Assembly: GCA_949775045.1 (NCBI GenBank)
Contig: OX459104.1
Span: 4,147,738 to 4,211,737, forward strand
Direction: 5' to 3'
Length of the DNA stretch: 64,000 nucleotides
Source of the DNA: Metridium senile
Lineage: Eukaryota > Cnidaria > Anthozoa > Actiniaria > Metridiidae
Positions 46,901 through 54,684 of the stretch are shown in pieces; the stretch's first letter is position 1; the number at the start of each line of letters is the position of its first letter. A program made the position numbers and the translations under genes. The notes beneath the pieces are model-generated. The model made no database searches and was not told where the DNA came from. It was given only the letters and a program-made list of their open reading frames with translations.

Positions 46901-49844
46901 TTTTAAAAAGGTTGTCCAAGGCGATAGGTCATTCCAAGACAGAAAGGAATTATGGGCATACACCTATTTTAAAACGGTTGTACAAGGCGATAGGTCAGTC
47001 CAAGACTGAAAGGAATTATGGGCATACACCTATTTCAAAAAGGTTGTCCAAGGCGATAGGTCAGTCCAAGACGGAAAGGAATTATAGGTATACACCTATT
47101 TCAAAAAGGTTGTCCAAGGCGATAGGTCAGTCCAAGACGGAAAGGAATTATAGGTATACACCTATTTCAAAAAGGTTGTCCAAGGCGATAGGTCAGTCCA
47201 AGACGGAAAGGAATTATAGGCATACACCTATTTTAAAAAGGTTGTCCAAGGCGATAGGTCATTCCAAGACAGAAAGGAATTATAGGCATACACCTATTTT
47301 AAAAAGGTTGTCCAAGGCGATAGGTCAGTCCAAGACGGAAAGGAATTATAAGCATACACCTATTTCTGTTTTTCAAAGGTCATTCGTAGGCTAAAAGCAA
47401 TTATAGGCATACACCTATTTCAAAAAGGTTGTCCAAGGCGATAGCTAAGTCAGTCCAAAACTGAAAGGAATTATGGGTAACACCTATTTTAAAAAGGTTG
47501 TCCAAGGCGATAGGTCAGTCCAAGACGGAAAGGAATTATAGGCATACACCTATTTCAAAAAGGTTGTCCAAGGCGATAGGTCATTCCAAGACAGAAAGGA
47601 ATTATGGGCATACACCTATTTTAAAAAGGTTGTCCAAGGCGATAGGTCATTCCAAGACAGAAAGGAATTATAGGCATACACCTATTTTAAAAAGGTTGTC
47701 CAAGGCGATAGGTCATTTCAAGATGGAAAGGAATTATGGGCATACACCTATTTCAAAAATGTTGTTCATGGGGATAGGTCATTCCAAGACAGAAAGGAAT
47801 TATAGGCATACACCTATTTTAAAAAGGTTGTCCAAGGCGATAGGTCATTCCAAGACAGAAAGGAATTATGGGCATACACCTATTTTAAAACGGTTGTACA
47901 AGGCGATAGGTCAGTCCAAGACTGAAAGGAATTATGGGCATACACCTATTTCAAAAAGGTTGTCCAAGGCGATAGGTCAGTCCAAGACGGAAAGGAATTA
48001 TAGGTATACACCTATTTCAAAAAGGTTGTCCAAGGCGATAGGTCAGTCCAAGACGGAAAGGAATTATAGGCATACACCTATTTTAAAAAGGTTGTCCAAG
48101 GCGATAGGTCATTCCAAGACAGAAAGGAATTATAGGCATACACCTATTTTAAAAAGGTTGTCCAAGGCGATAGGTCAGTCCAAGACGGAAAGGAATTATA
48201 AGCATACACCTATTTCTGTTTTTCAAAGGTCATTCGTAGGCTAAAAGCAATTATAGGCATACACCTATTTCAAAAAGGTTGTCCAAGGCGATAGCTAAGT
48301 CAGTCCAAAACTGAAAGGAATTATGGGTAACACCTATTTTAAAAAGGTTGTCCAAGGCGATAGGTCAGTCCAAGACGGAAAGGAATTATAGGCATACACC
48401 TATTTCAAAAAGGTTGTCCAAGGCGATAGGTCATTCCAAGACAGAAAGGAATTATGGGCATACACCTATTTTAAAAAGGTTGTCCAAGGCGATAGGTCAT
48501 TCCAAGACAGAAAGGAATTATAGGCATACACCTATTTTAAAAAGGTTGTCCAAGGCGATAGGTCATTTCAAGATGGAAAGGAATTATGGGCATACACCTA
48601 TTTCAAAAATGTTGTTCATGGGGATAGGTCATTCCAAGACAGAAAGGAATTATAGGCATACACCTATTTTAAAAAGGTTGTCCAAGGCGATAGGTCATTC
48701 CAAGACAGAAAGGAATTATGGGCATACACCTATTTTAAAACGGTTGTACAAGGCGATAGGTCAGTCCAAGACTGAAAGGAATTATGGGCATACACCTATT
48801 TCAAAAAGGTTGTCCAAGGCGATAGGTCAGTCCAAGACGGAAAGGAATTATAGGTATACACCTATTTCAAAAAGGTTGTCCAAGGCGATAGGTCAGTCCA
48901 AGACGGAAAGGAATTATAGGCATACACCTATTTTAAAAAGGTTGTCCAAGGCGATAGGTCATTCCAAGACAGAAAGGAATTATAGGCATACACCTATTTT
49001 AAAAAGGTTGTCCAAGGCGATAGGTCAGTCCAAGACGGAAAGGAATTATAAGCATACACCTATTTCTGTTTTTCAAAGGTCATTCGTAGGCTAAAAGCAA
49101 TTATAGGCATACACCTATTTCAAAAAGGTTGTCCAAGGCGATAGCTAAGTCAGTCCAAAACTGAAAGGAATTATGGGTAACACCTATTTTAAAAAGGTTG
49201 TCCAAGGCGATAGGTCAGTCCAAGACGGAAAGGAATTATAGGCATACACCTATTTCAAAAAGGTTGTCCAAGGCGATAGGTCATTCCAAGACAGAAAGGA
49301 ATTATGGGCATACACCTATTTTAAAAAGGTTGTCCAAGGCGATAGGTCATTCCAAGACAGAAAGGAATTATAGGCATACACCTATTTTAAAAAGGTTGTC
49401 CAAGGCGATAGGTCATTTCAAGACAGAAAGGAATTATAGGCATACACCTATTTTAAAAAGGTTGTCCAAGGCGATAGGTCATTCCAAGACAGAAAGGAAT
49501 TATAGGCATACACCTATTTTAAAAAGGTTGTCCAAGGCGATAGGTCATTCCAAGACAGAAAGGAATTATGGGCATACACCTATTTTAAAACGGTTGTACA
49601 AGGCGATAGGTCAGTCCAAGACTGAAAGGAATTATGGGCATACACCTATTTCAAAAAGGTTGTCCAAGGCGATAGGTCAGTCCAAGACGGAAAGGAATTA
49701 TAGGTATACACCTATTTCAAAAATGTTGTTCATGGGGATAGGTCATTCAACGATTTCTTGTTGTATCCGTTAAAATGACTGATTTGTTTTCTGTTTTTCT
49801 ATGTACTTACATTGCGTATTTTGCTTTCCAGCCCAGAAAGTTAA
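26036..49844 (+). CDS. AMBRA1: AMBRA1 (DCAF3), autophagy and CUL4-DDB1 substrate receptor, 13 exons
   Basis: Exons: 26036-26167, 35665-35723, 36739-36922, 37521-37693, 38092-38155, 39305-39327, 39409-39571, 40343-41693, 42416-42601, 43041-43138, 44173-44244, 45042-45184, 49832-49844. They total 2661 nt (886 codons plus TAA), with every junction GT-AG and in phase. Residues 1-44 resemble the N-terminal helical DDB1-binding segment, about 45-204 the first half of the WD40 propeller ([17 protein letters not shown]), about 205-690 a low-complexity linker, and about 695-880 the second half ([39 protein letters not shown]). Human AMBRA1 is about 1300 residues; the linker is shorter here and the tail after the propeller is absent. 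The protein is known to act as a cullin-4 receptor for cyclin D and in autophagy initiation. The last exon is the least certain. Confidence 0.92.
26168..28250 (+). other. AMBRA1 intron 1, first part: no feature seen
   Basis: AT-rich, with T-rich tracts and short words such as tttgatattg. I find no repeat unit, coding segment or element here. Confidence 0.6.
28258..29780 (+). repeat. Degenerate tandem repeats in AMBRA1 intron 1
   Basis: Diverged units of about 120-200 bp share gatggatggaagactcttac, gagtgtaaaagtctacac, ttgtaatggtggtgtattgtg and gccagtataaaaagctattc. They grade into gggttacccctcacaattaatc-like repeats near 29560 and 29710. Confidence 0.7.
30480..30895 (+). repeat. Degenerate 60-100-bp repeats, intron 1
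   Basis: Five or so units: aacaggaaatgtNNtttcaat, aaacagggttttttttgtag, gatcattgtaattttt. 29800-30480 and 30900-33170 contain only AT-rich sequence, apart from a short GGAT/GAAT run at 31860-31980. Confidence 0.75.
33173..33785 (+). repeat. Tandem repeats with CTTGACAATGTACAATGTAGC core, intron 1
   Basis: It begins with a nearly exact 73-bp duplication (tttgcaagtacaacaaagca at 33173 and 33246). It then becomes diverged units of gcattgaccttgatattagt, aaacataattgtcagcttga and caatgtacaatgtagc. Confidence 0.8.
33890..34430 (+). repeat. Degenerate repeats, about 110-240 bp, intron 1
   Basis: gtgacttaattgtaataaac, tttcttttctttagaagaca, attttacacattact and gaaatgactcagaaagtt recur two to three times each with substantial divergence. 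A poly(T) tract follows at 34676-34696. Confidence 0.6.
34925..35200 (+). repeat. Imperfect (GAT/GGT)n microsatellite
   Basis: gatgatgatgttgaaagtaa-type units, interrupted; directly precedes the LINE 3' end. Confidence 0.85.
35205..35505 (+). mobile_element. 5'-truncated LINE 3' end with (ATT)n tail
   Basis: The frame 35270-35386 reads [19 protein letters not shown] and [20 protein letters not shown], the C-terminus typical of CR1/L2-type ORF2. It is followed by a short 3' UTR with tatagcgcttataagaac and tttgcgcttcataaat-like words, then (ATT)n. The stop-free final 38 codons suggest a younger copy than the 1-2766 relic. Located in intron 1 of AMBRA1, about 160 bp before exon 2. Confidence 0.8.
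35665..35723 (+). CDS. AMBRA1: AMBRA1 exon 2
   Basis: Acceptor ttgttttgtag, 59 nt, donor ag|gtatgt. Encodes [19 protein letters not shown], matching the APRSTFLxAFSPD block of the family. Confidence 0.9.
36739..36922 (+). CDS. AMBRA1: AMBRA1 exon 3
   Basis: Acceptor gttttcag, donor atg|gtaggt. Two WD strands: [18 protein letters not shown], then [10 protein letters not shown] and [13 protein letters not shown]. Confidence 0.95.
36923..37370 (+). repeat. (GAT)n-rich microsatellite filling AMBRA1 intron 3
   Basis: It begins within a few bases of the exon 3 donor and continues as GATGATGGT-type repeats, interrupted by about 90 bp of AT-rich sequence, to 37370. The overlapping poly-M/poly-I frames are artefacts. 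Confidence 0.92.
37521..37693 (+). CDS. AMBRA1: AMBRA1 exon 4
   Basis: Acceptor catattccag, donor ag|gtaagt. [24 protein letters not shown] and EEKVR are collinear with the human propeller. Confidence 0.95.
37952..38049. repeat. Short palindromic element in intron 4
   Basis: gtgaccacaaataataatag / ctattatttgtggtgac inverted ends, with gttcaaagtccatgc pairing with gcattgacttggaac. About 98 bp; ends 42 bp upstream of exon 5. Confidence 0.65.
38092..38155 (+). CDS. AMBRA1: AMBRA1 exon 5
   Basis: Acceptor ctattttacag, donor atg|gtgaga. [17 protein letters not shown] closes the N-terminal half of the propeller. Confidence 0.92.
38231..38360. repeat. Hairpin with (GCATAA)n arms in intron 5
   Basis: aaggcttgttttcactaggc and gcctagttaaaaccagcctt are the inverted ends, with ataagcataagc pairing with repeated gcttatgcttat. 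Confidence 0.65.
39066..39178. repeat. Palindromic element in intron 5
   Basis: tcggatttggggttcctgtg / cacaggaaccccaaatccga is a perfect 20-bp stem, extended by tttggagg-type ends. It lies 127 bp upstream of microexon 6. Confidence 0.75.
39305..39327 (+). CDS. AMBRA1: AMBRA1 exon 6 (23-nt microexon)
   Basis: EPSAQQS plus two bases between tcaattccag and gtatga. It is supported because it joins exon 5 (phase 0) to exon 7 (phase 2) in frame; exon 5 to exon 7 directly would shift the frame. Confidence 0.7.
39409..39571 (+). CDS. AMBRA1: AMBRA1 exon 7
   Basis: Acceptor attcacag, donor ggg|gtatgt. Polar, Q/T/S-rich start of the disordered linker ([20 protein letters not shown]). Confidence 0.8.
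39740..40338 (+). repeat. (ATC)n-rich microsatellite abutting AMBRA1 exon 8
   Basis: atcatcatcaccatcatcat-type repeats with a longer duplicated block: accatattgatactttatca occurs at about 40068 and 40290, roughly 220 bp apart. The exon 8 acceptor (AG at 40341-40342) lies directly at its end. Confidence 0.93.
40343..41693 (+). CDS. AMBRA1: AMBRA1 exon 8 (large linker exon)
   Basis: 450 codons with acceptor accatcag and donor g|gtaagt. Mostly S/T/N-rich disordered sequence, including RDTQT (residues 291-295, a dynein-light-chain-type motif) and a 16-residue serine run coded by (TCA)n at 40860-40907. It ends in the conserved [16 protein letters not shown] and [10 protein letters not shown] that open the second propeller half. 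Confidence 0.92.
41860..42235. mobile_element. Imperfect fold-back element in intron 8
   Basis: Arms ttgaaccatagtttatagag and its inverted counterpart ctctattaactatggttgaa, followed by ggttaggaaaccttttgta / caaagggcttcctaacc. Inside, gaccgtgcac pairs with gcacggtc. Total about 375 bp, no coding capacity. Confidence 0.65.
42416..42601 (+). CDS. AMBRA1: AMBRA1 exon 9
   Basis: Acceptor tctattcaaag, donor g|gtaaga. [38 protein letters not shown] and LYTKKFG align without gaps over most of their length. Confidence 0.95.
42797..42986. mobile_element. Pogo/Tigger-like MITE copy 1 (intron 9)
   Basis: Ends tagtggaatcccgttaat and ggggttccactgta. Internal blocks gtggccgtattaaNgggg repeat in both directions. 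TA at both ends. Closely related to 59995-60185. Confidence 0.75.
43041..43138 (+). CDS. AMBRA1: AMBRA1 exon 10
   Basis: Acceptor ttttctttccag, donor atg|gtaagg. [20 protein letters not shown] and ARRIHWH. Confidence 0.95.
43285..43378. repeat. Partial element with cagtggtacctatattaagc end
   Basis: cagtggtacctatattaagcggccg and an inner gaccgcttaatgg suggest another, diverged member of the cagtgg-type family, broken by the adjacent palindromic element. Confidence 0.4.
43370..43631. mobile_element. Palindromic element, family B copy 1 (intron 10)
   Basis: Arms gcgccatcttgaaaggtagc ... gcatcgaagcgagacgaacg and the inverted counterparts, ending caagatggcgcag. A second palindrome with tagcctgagaaaacag ends (43472-43540) is inserted in its centre. 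The sequence following (43632-43920) is shared with the region after the other copies. Confidence 0.8.
43472..43540. mobile_element. Nested palindrome with TAGCCTGAG ends
   Basis: tagcctgagaaaacagacg and ctgttttctcaggcta inverted ends, 69 bp, inside the family B element. Confidence 0.7.
43650..43885 (+). repeat. Direct duplication, about 115-bp unit
   Basis: atgtgagtgggtatttacgc, tcttactcgctagtttccat and aaatcgtttagcattttgtt occur twice here and once, diverged, at 51215-51310. Confidence 0.8.
43945..44093. repeat. Imperfect inverted repeat, intron 10
   Basis: gagcggttttcctatgactgtgaaa and tttcacagtcatacgaaaac are the arms. The interior repeats gcacggcac and cacggcac words. It ends about 80 bp before exon 11. 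Confidence 0.6.
44173..44244 (+). CDS. AMBRA1: AMBRA1 exon 11
   Basis: Acceptor ccattttctag, donor ttg|gtaaga. [11 protein letters not shown], then a variable acidic/cysteine segment. Confidence 0.88.
44320..44431. mobile_element. Palindrome with CAGCCGTTTTTGCAGTG ends, member 1
   Basis: cagccgtttttgcagtgtac / gtacactgcaaaaacggctg. The middle is a near-perfect fold-back around gcatactatagtatgc. Confidence 0.75.
44415..44660. mobile_element. CACTGCAAAAACGGCTG element, member 2
   Basis: TIR cactgcaaaaacggctgagt with a long fold-back (gcattcaggatgacacttta, gtgagtaaacccaactcatt and inverted partners). It shares its left terminus with the right end of member 1. Confidence 0.8.
44711..44994. mobile_element. 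CACTGCAAAAACGGCTG element, member 3
   Basis: Same termini and interior as member 2, with an extra 30-40 bp of gtgagtaaaccc duplication. It ends 47 bp before AMBRA1 exon 12, so it lies where a branch point would be expected. Confidence 0.82.
45042..45184 (+). CDS. AMBRA1: AMBRA1 exon 12
   Basis: Acceptor ttgatatttcag, donor gg|gtatgt. [20 protein letters not shown] and NRGDLRM form the last recognisable propeller strands. Confidence 0.92.
45246..49750 (+). repeat. 66-bp satellite with 850-bp higher-order unit, AMBRA1 intron 12
   Basis: The 66-bp monomer contains ggaattataggcatacacct, atttcaaaaaggttgtccaa and ggcgataggtcagtccaaga. Higher-order units, each marked by a variant segment (attataagcatacacctatt then tctgtttttcaaaggtc), start near 45579, 46429, 47345, 48195 and 49045. 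Spacing is 850, 916, 850 and 850 bp, so the second unit has exactly one extra monomer. The last copy is rearranged. A diverged monomer (45246-45310) lies left of an inserted MITE. The 191-270-codon open frames exist because 66 is divisible by three. Confidence 0.95.
45311..45568. mobile_element. Tc1/mariner-type MITE, copy 2
   Basis: Same termini (TACAGCGCAAAGCCCAAAAG) and interior as 12106-12313, with about 50 bp of additional interior (ttgtcttgtgattcacagtg and following bases). It lies inside the 66-bp repeat, with a diverged monomer on its left and the array on its right. Confidence 0.85.
49832..49844 (+). CDS. AMBRA1: AMBRA1 exon 13 (terminal, four residues)
   Basis: Strong acceptor ttttgctttccag after a 4.6-kb intron. 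In phase it reads G-PES-TAA, reminiscent of the family's RPEALNS. The assignment rests on the splice site and phase only; a missed alternative 3' exon is possible. Confidence 0.5.
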
Positions 49845-50634
49845 AGATTGCGTGATGTCCTCCATATGTCACGTGATAATCACGTCACATGATCTGACAG
49901 CGTTTCATCCAATAGCATCATAATATCTATGAATGTAAAGTGGCGTAATGAAATTTTATATTTTCGTCATTTTTTGTAAAACCAATTCTCAACGAAATTG
50001 GCAGATTTTTCTAAGAAAATAATCTCATAATTTGTAGATCAAATGTTTTTGTAAAGAAATCTTAACGATTGTGAATCTCTAAAACATTGTACATAAAATG
50101 TGAAATAATTTTTGTATGTAAAACTATGTTTTGTGTTAGACCCATTGTCACGTTGCCAAACTATAATTTTGCGTGACTTAATTTTTAAAATAGCGTGACT
50201 TAACTGACTTAAGTTTTGTGTAACTCAATCATGGTATTACGTTACCTAACCTTAGTATCGCGTGACACAATCTTATTTTGCGTGACTAAACTTTAGTATC
50301 GCGTGACCAATTTTAAGTATCGCGTTACTAAAGTTTAGTATTGCGTGACTAAACTTAAGTATCACGTGACTAAAATTAGTACCGCGTGAATTGTTAGTAT
50401 CACGTGACTAAACTTTAGTATTGCGTGACTAAATATTGGTTGTGTGACTCTAACTTTAAAAGGCGTGACTTGTCTTTTGTAACACGTGATGTGTTTTTGA
50501 TGTTATATATATTAGTGTCCAGGCGCTGGTAGCCCAAGACTCGCTCGTCTATTTATTAAAAAAGGAATATTTGTTCAAAATAAGTGTGCCAGAATATCTG
50601 GTATAACAATTTAAAAAAAAAGAATTGCAATAAA
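49845..50634 (+). other. AMBRA1: Probable AMBRA1 3' UTR and poly(A) signal
   Basis: AT-rich sequence after the TAA. The first canonical AATAAA I find is at 50629-50634. It includes the GCGTGACTAA repeats below. The extent of the transcript is inferred. Confidence 0.4.
50150..50500 (+). repeat. About 21-bp degenerate repeat, GCGTGACTAAACTTTAGTATC
   Basis: Roughly 14 units of (g/a)cgtgactaaNNttNagtat. Some units carry TCACGTGA (50362-50369, 50400-50407); a third TCACGTGA lies nearby at 49869-49876. Confidence 0.8.
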
Positions 50635-50771
50635 AGTTGTGTTTGTAAAAAGTAGTAGCTTTGTATTGTCTTTTAGTTTTAGTTTTCAGGAATAGTATAA
50701 TCTCTAACAGGGCAAATACCATTGTCATTACCAGCATGCACCGCGCGATTATTACTGAATAATCTTCTTCA

Positions 50772-50949
50772 CAGTTCCCTGCGCCATCTTGAAAGGTAGC
50801 TGGGCCTTTGGATCGAAGCGAGACGAAAGTTGATCTTGCAATGGTAGAGACCTTCACGTATTCACGTGTCTCTATCATTGCAAGCTCAACGTTCGTCTCG
50901 TTTCAATGCAAAGGCGCGGCTACCTTTCAAGATGGCGCAGGGAACTGTG
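50772..50949. mobile_element. Palindromic element, family B copy 2
   Basis: acagttccctgcgccatctt / aagatggcgcagggaactgt ends, with gaagcgagacgaaag and caagctcaacgttcgtctcg arms. The cleanest copy of the family. Confidence 0.85.
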
Positions 50950-50962
50950 AAGGGGTCTATTT

Positions 50963-51153
50963 CAGTTCCCTGCGCCATCTTGAAAGGTAGCCGGGCCTTT
51001 GCATTGAAGCGAGACGCAAGTTGAGCTTGCAATGACAGAGACCTTCTAACACCTTGTGGGACAATTATTCACGTGTCTCTATCATTGCAAGCTCAACGTT
51101 CGTCTCGCTTCGATGCAAAGGCCCGGCTACCATTCAAGATGGCGCAGGGAACT
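50963..51153. mobile_element. Palindromic element, family B copy 3
   Basis: cagttccctgcgccatcttg and inverted gatggcgcagggaact, 14 bp after copy 2. It contains an extra stretch (cttctaacaccttgtggg) in the loop. Confidence 0.85.
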
Positions 51154-51469
51154 ATGATGGGGTCTATTTCATGGACCATAACAAACGCTAATGTGACATT
51201 TTGATAACTTTTACGATGTGCGCTCTTACTAAATCTATTTGTAATTTTCTTTGCAAGAAAGATTTTCCATCCATTAAACTAAATCGTTTAGCATTTTGTT
51301 TTCCCGTAAAACGAATGACTGCGAATAAATTTTAAGAATCAAATCAATATATACAACGTAAAGCACGCCGGTAAGTGACCATGGGTCTTTACAATTACAG
51401 GATGAAAGCTGTGTAATGTTAATTGATAGATCGACCGTCTAGACTGCAAAAGTACTTCTTGTCGTCTCA

Positions 51470-51875
51470 TTCTTTCTGAATAACACGTTGACAAGTGTGG
51501 CGATGTTGCCATGAAATCCCTGCGTTCTAGTTAAGTATACATAGGTTACCCATAGTCCCCTGCGCTACTAGTCATTTCTCAATAACACATTGACAAGTGT
51601 GGTGATGTGGCCTTGAAATCCCTGCATTCTAGTAAAGAATAAACAGGTAACCCATAGTCCCCTGCGCTACTAGTCATTGCTCAATAACGATGTGGCCATG
51701 AAATCCCTGCGTTCTATTAAAGTATACATGGGTTACCCATGCCATAGTCCCCTGCGCTACTAGTCATTTCTCAATAACACATTGACAAGTGTGGCGATAT
51801 GGCCATGTAATCCCTGTGTTCTAGTAGAGTGCACATATAGGTTATAACCAAAAGTCCCCTGCAATACTTGTCATT
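51470..51875 (+). repeat. About 100-bp tandem repeat, four copies
   Basis: Units share cccctgcgctactagtcatt, tctcaataacacattgacaa, gtgtggcgatgtggccatga and aatccctgcgttctagta. The third copy has a deletion. 51876-52500 shows no feature apart from an A-tract at 51970-51982. Confidence 0.85.
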
Positions 51876-52585
51876 TCCGGAATTATTAGAATGACATCAA
51901 CAAAATAAAAACCGTTCAGACGAAAATATGAAATGTACGTTTGAGAAATTAGGAGAATTTCAAAAGTGGGAAAAAAAAAAAAATACAACAAGAGGCTACA
52001 ATCTACTATCTACGAAGTGAGACATGGGAAGGGGAGTATTATAGCGAAAATTCATATATAGTTAAAAGTCAAAATAGAGAAAACTGTAAAAGTGTTTCAC
52101 AATTAGTTTTTGCCAAGATTGTAGCAAGGAACAGTTCACTGAACACATACAAATCTCTGTCATTTTGATTCCAAATACTGCTTCACTCGAGTTATATATT
52201 CATAGCAATAAAACTTTCCAAAAATGCATATTTCTTCTTGCTCTTTGTGATGGTAGTGCTTATATTTTAAGATAAGGTTTGTATTTTTGAAAGTCAATAG
52301 AATACCGAAGTGTGACTTCGTACTTTGGCTTTTCCTACTCAGATTATTTTCATCCCAGTAGAATGCTAGTCAAAATATAGGCTGGGATATGAATTTTTCA
52401 ATGTAAAATGTTCTCCATATACGCAAAGTCTCTTTTTTCCAACCGTGTGTGCATGGACATAAATAGTTGACACTCGCTGTAAATGCTTGATACTAACAAT
52501 TTCACAACCATTTTCTCCCCTCCCTCCCTCCCTGAACAATGTTGATATTCCTGAGATAGAAGCATCTTCAGGGAACACAACATTG

Positions 52586-52589
<4 letters not shown>

Positions 52590-52616
<27 letters not shown>
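52590..52616 (+). repeat. Poly(G) tract
   Basis: Uninterrupted run of about 27 G. Shorter G runs occur at 18481-18493 and 57905-57920. Confidence 0.95.
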
Positions 52617-53119
52617 CAGGAGGTATCAAAATACGATCGTTCTAGTGATATTTAGCGTCGAAAATGCAAAAAAAATGATTAAGTTTTCAAACAGTGTCAA
52701 CATTTATGTCCAAGATTTTACATTCAAAAATTTTCATATCTCGACCGCTCAAATGATCCCAAATTTTCAGGCGGCCTATATTTCGACTAGCATTCTATGA
52801 TAAAAGTAGAATACAAAAAGATGAAAAAAACAAAATTGTGACGTCATCACTTCGGTACTCTATGAGTATTCGATCTATGCGTTTAATTGACAATCAATCT
52901 GTAAGTGGTATATATACTTATAAGGTGCATTTTGAGAAATCGGGAAATGGTCGTCCGTCCGCTGGACCAAAGCATTGGTTTTAATTCTTGAAATGAAGGG
53001 AAACGACAGTAGTAATGATAATTTTGAAACAGATATCGGAAATACTCTGAAACTCGTAAGTGGAGTCAAAATATCTTTTGATGTATGCCTCAGAATAATC
53101 AATTTTTTGGCTGAATTAT

Positions 53120-53470
53120 TTTTGCCCAAGTTGTTTAAGTCTTCTTACCTAAGAACTCTAAAAATGAGACTATATAATATATAATATATAATATCAAGTC
53201 TCTAGATCCAATATTTGATCCATCTCCTCTTCTGAATGCCACCAAAGTCAACAAGAATTTTGAAGCAGCCATCTTAATTTGAGCTTTTAAGAATTTTTTA
53301 GTATTTTTGGTTGAATTTGTTTGCCCAAGTTGTTAAAGTCTTCTAACCTAAGAACTCTAAAAATGAAACTAAGGAATATAATATCAAGTTTCCAGATCCA
53401 ATATTTTGACTATCTCCTCTAAATGCTACCAAATTTACACGAATTTTGAAGCAGCCATTTTGATTTGAGC
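53120..53470 (+). repeat. Direct repeat, about 190 bp, two diverged copies
   Basis: gcccaagttgttNaagtctt, ctaacctaagaactctaaaa, atatcaagtNtccagatcca and ttttgaagcagccat appear twice. Confidence 0.75.
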
Positions 53471-53639
53471 TTCAAATACCAAATGAGGTATCAAAACACC
53501 AAATTTGTATCACTGAATATTCAGGAGTATTGGTATAGTGTTGTACGCTTTTACCTCTTATGAGTTTCTAGAATAGTTTCATGAATAGCTAAAAGAATTA
53601 CAAATAAATAAAGACATATCAATTGAGCATTGAAAATGA

Positions 53640-53960
53640 GACGAAAACCAATATAGACAATGCGATATAGGAGCAAATTGAGAGAGAAAAGAAACCGGAA
53701 ACTCTGAAGGAACCAATACTACTTGGAAAGAGGGTTTATTTTCTTCTTGAACAAATTTTTTTTCATGGATAGCTAAAAAAAACTAAAAATGTATCTGAAA
53801 AACATGTCAAGTATTAAAAAAGAAACTAACACCAATATAGACAATGCAATATACTGAATGAACAACTTGAGAGAGAAAAGACACGGGAAACACCGAAGGA
53901 ACCAATATTACATGGATAGAAGGTTTCTTTCCATCTTGAACAAGAAAATGATAGAGGGAA
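53640..53960 (+). repeat. Direct repeat, about 190 bp, two diverged copies
   Basis: accaatatagacaatgc, ttgagagagaaaaga and gaaggaaccaatantac with following bases occur near 53650 and 53830. Confidence 0.7.
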
Positions 53961-53989
53961 GAATGAACAATATTTAAGAAGAATATCAA

Positions 53990-54535
53990 GAAGGAAGAAA
54001 AAAGCTTGCATGTAAGGAAGGAAAGAAAGAAAGAAAGAAAGAAGGATAAAATAAGGATGAAAAAAAAAAACAATATCAAGAAGGAAGGAAAAAGCTAGCA
54101 TGGAAGAAACGAAAGAACGAAGGAAGGAAGGATGAAAGAAGGAAGGAAAGAAAGGAAAGAAAGAAGTAAGTAAGCAATTAAGGAAAGTTCTAAAAAGGAA
54201 GGAAAGATGAAAGAAGGAACGAAATTAAAGAACAAAGAAAGAAGGAAGGAAAGAAAGAATTATAAAGAAATTAAAGAAGTAAGGAAGCTAGCAAGGATGG
54301 AAAGAAAGAGGGAAGCAAAGATGAAAGAAGGAAAGAAATTAAAGAACAAAGAAAAACGTATGATGAAAGAAGGAAAGAAAGAAGAATATAACGAAGGATG
54401 GAAAGAAGCTAACAAGCAAGAACGGAGGAAAAGAAGGAAGGATGAAAGAAGGAAAGAAAAAAAAGGAATTGAAGAAAAAAGAAGGAAGCAAGCAAGGATG
54501 AAAGAAGGAAGAAGGAAGAAGAAAGCTAAAGAAAG
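53990..54535 (+). repeat. GA-rich (GAAG/GAAA)n array
   Basis: aaggaaggaaagaaagaag-type purine-strand repeat over 540 bp. The lysine/glutamate-rich 119-codon frame inside it is an artefact of composition. Confidence 0.9.
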
Positions 54536-54684
54536 CGGTCTAGATATTTACATTAACATATCATAATTGCTTACAAAATACATCACTGTTACTTACTACT
54601 GATACCGCCCAGTCGCGTCGTAAGATATCAAAAAACGAAGACACAACAGCCCACTTCAAACACATTTTTTTTAAGACCAAGGTG

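Noticed and set aside
45732..49773. Five long open frames (191-270 codons) reading [17 protein letters not shown] repeats
   Set aside because: They follow from a 66-bp satellite lying in an AMBRA1 intron: frame is kept because 66 is a multiple of three. No splice support, no relation to flanking exons.
54207..54566. Lysine-rich 119-codon frame
   Set aside because: Low-complexity (GAAG)n purine tract with no stop codons available.
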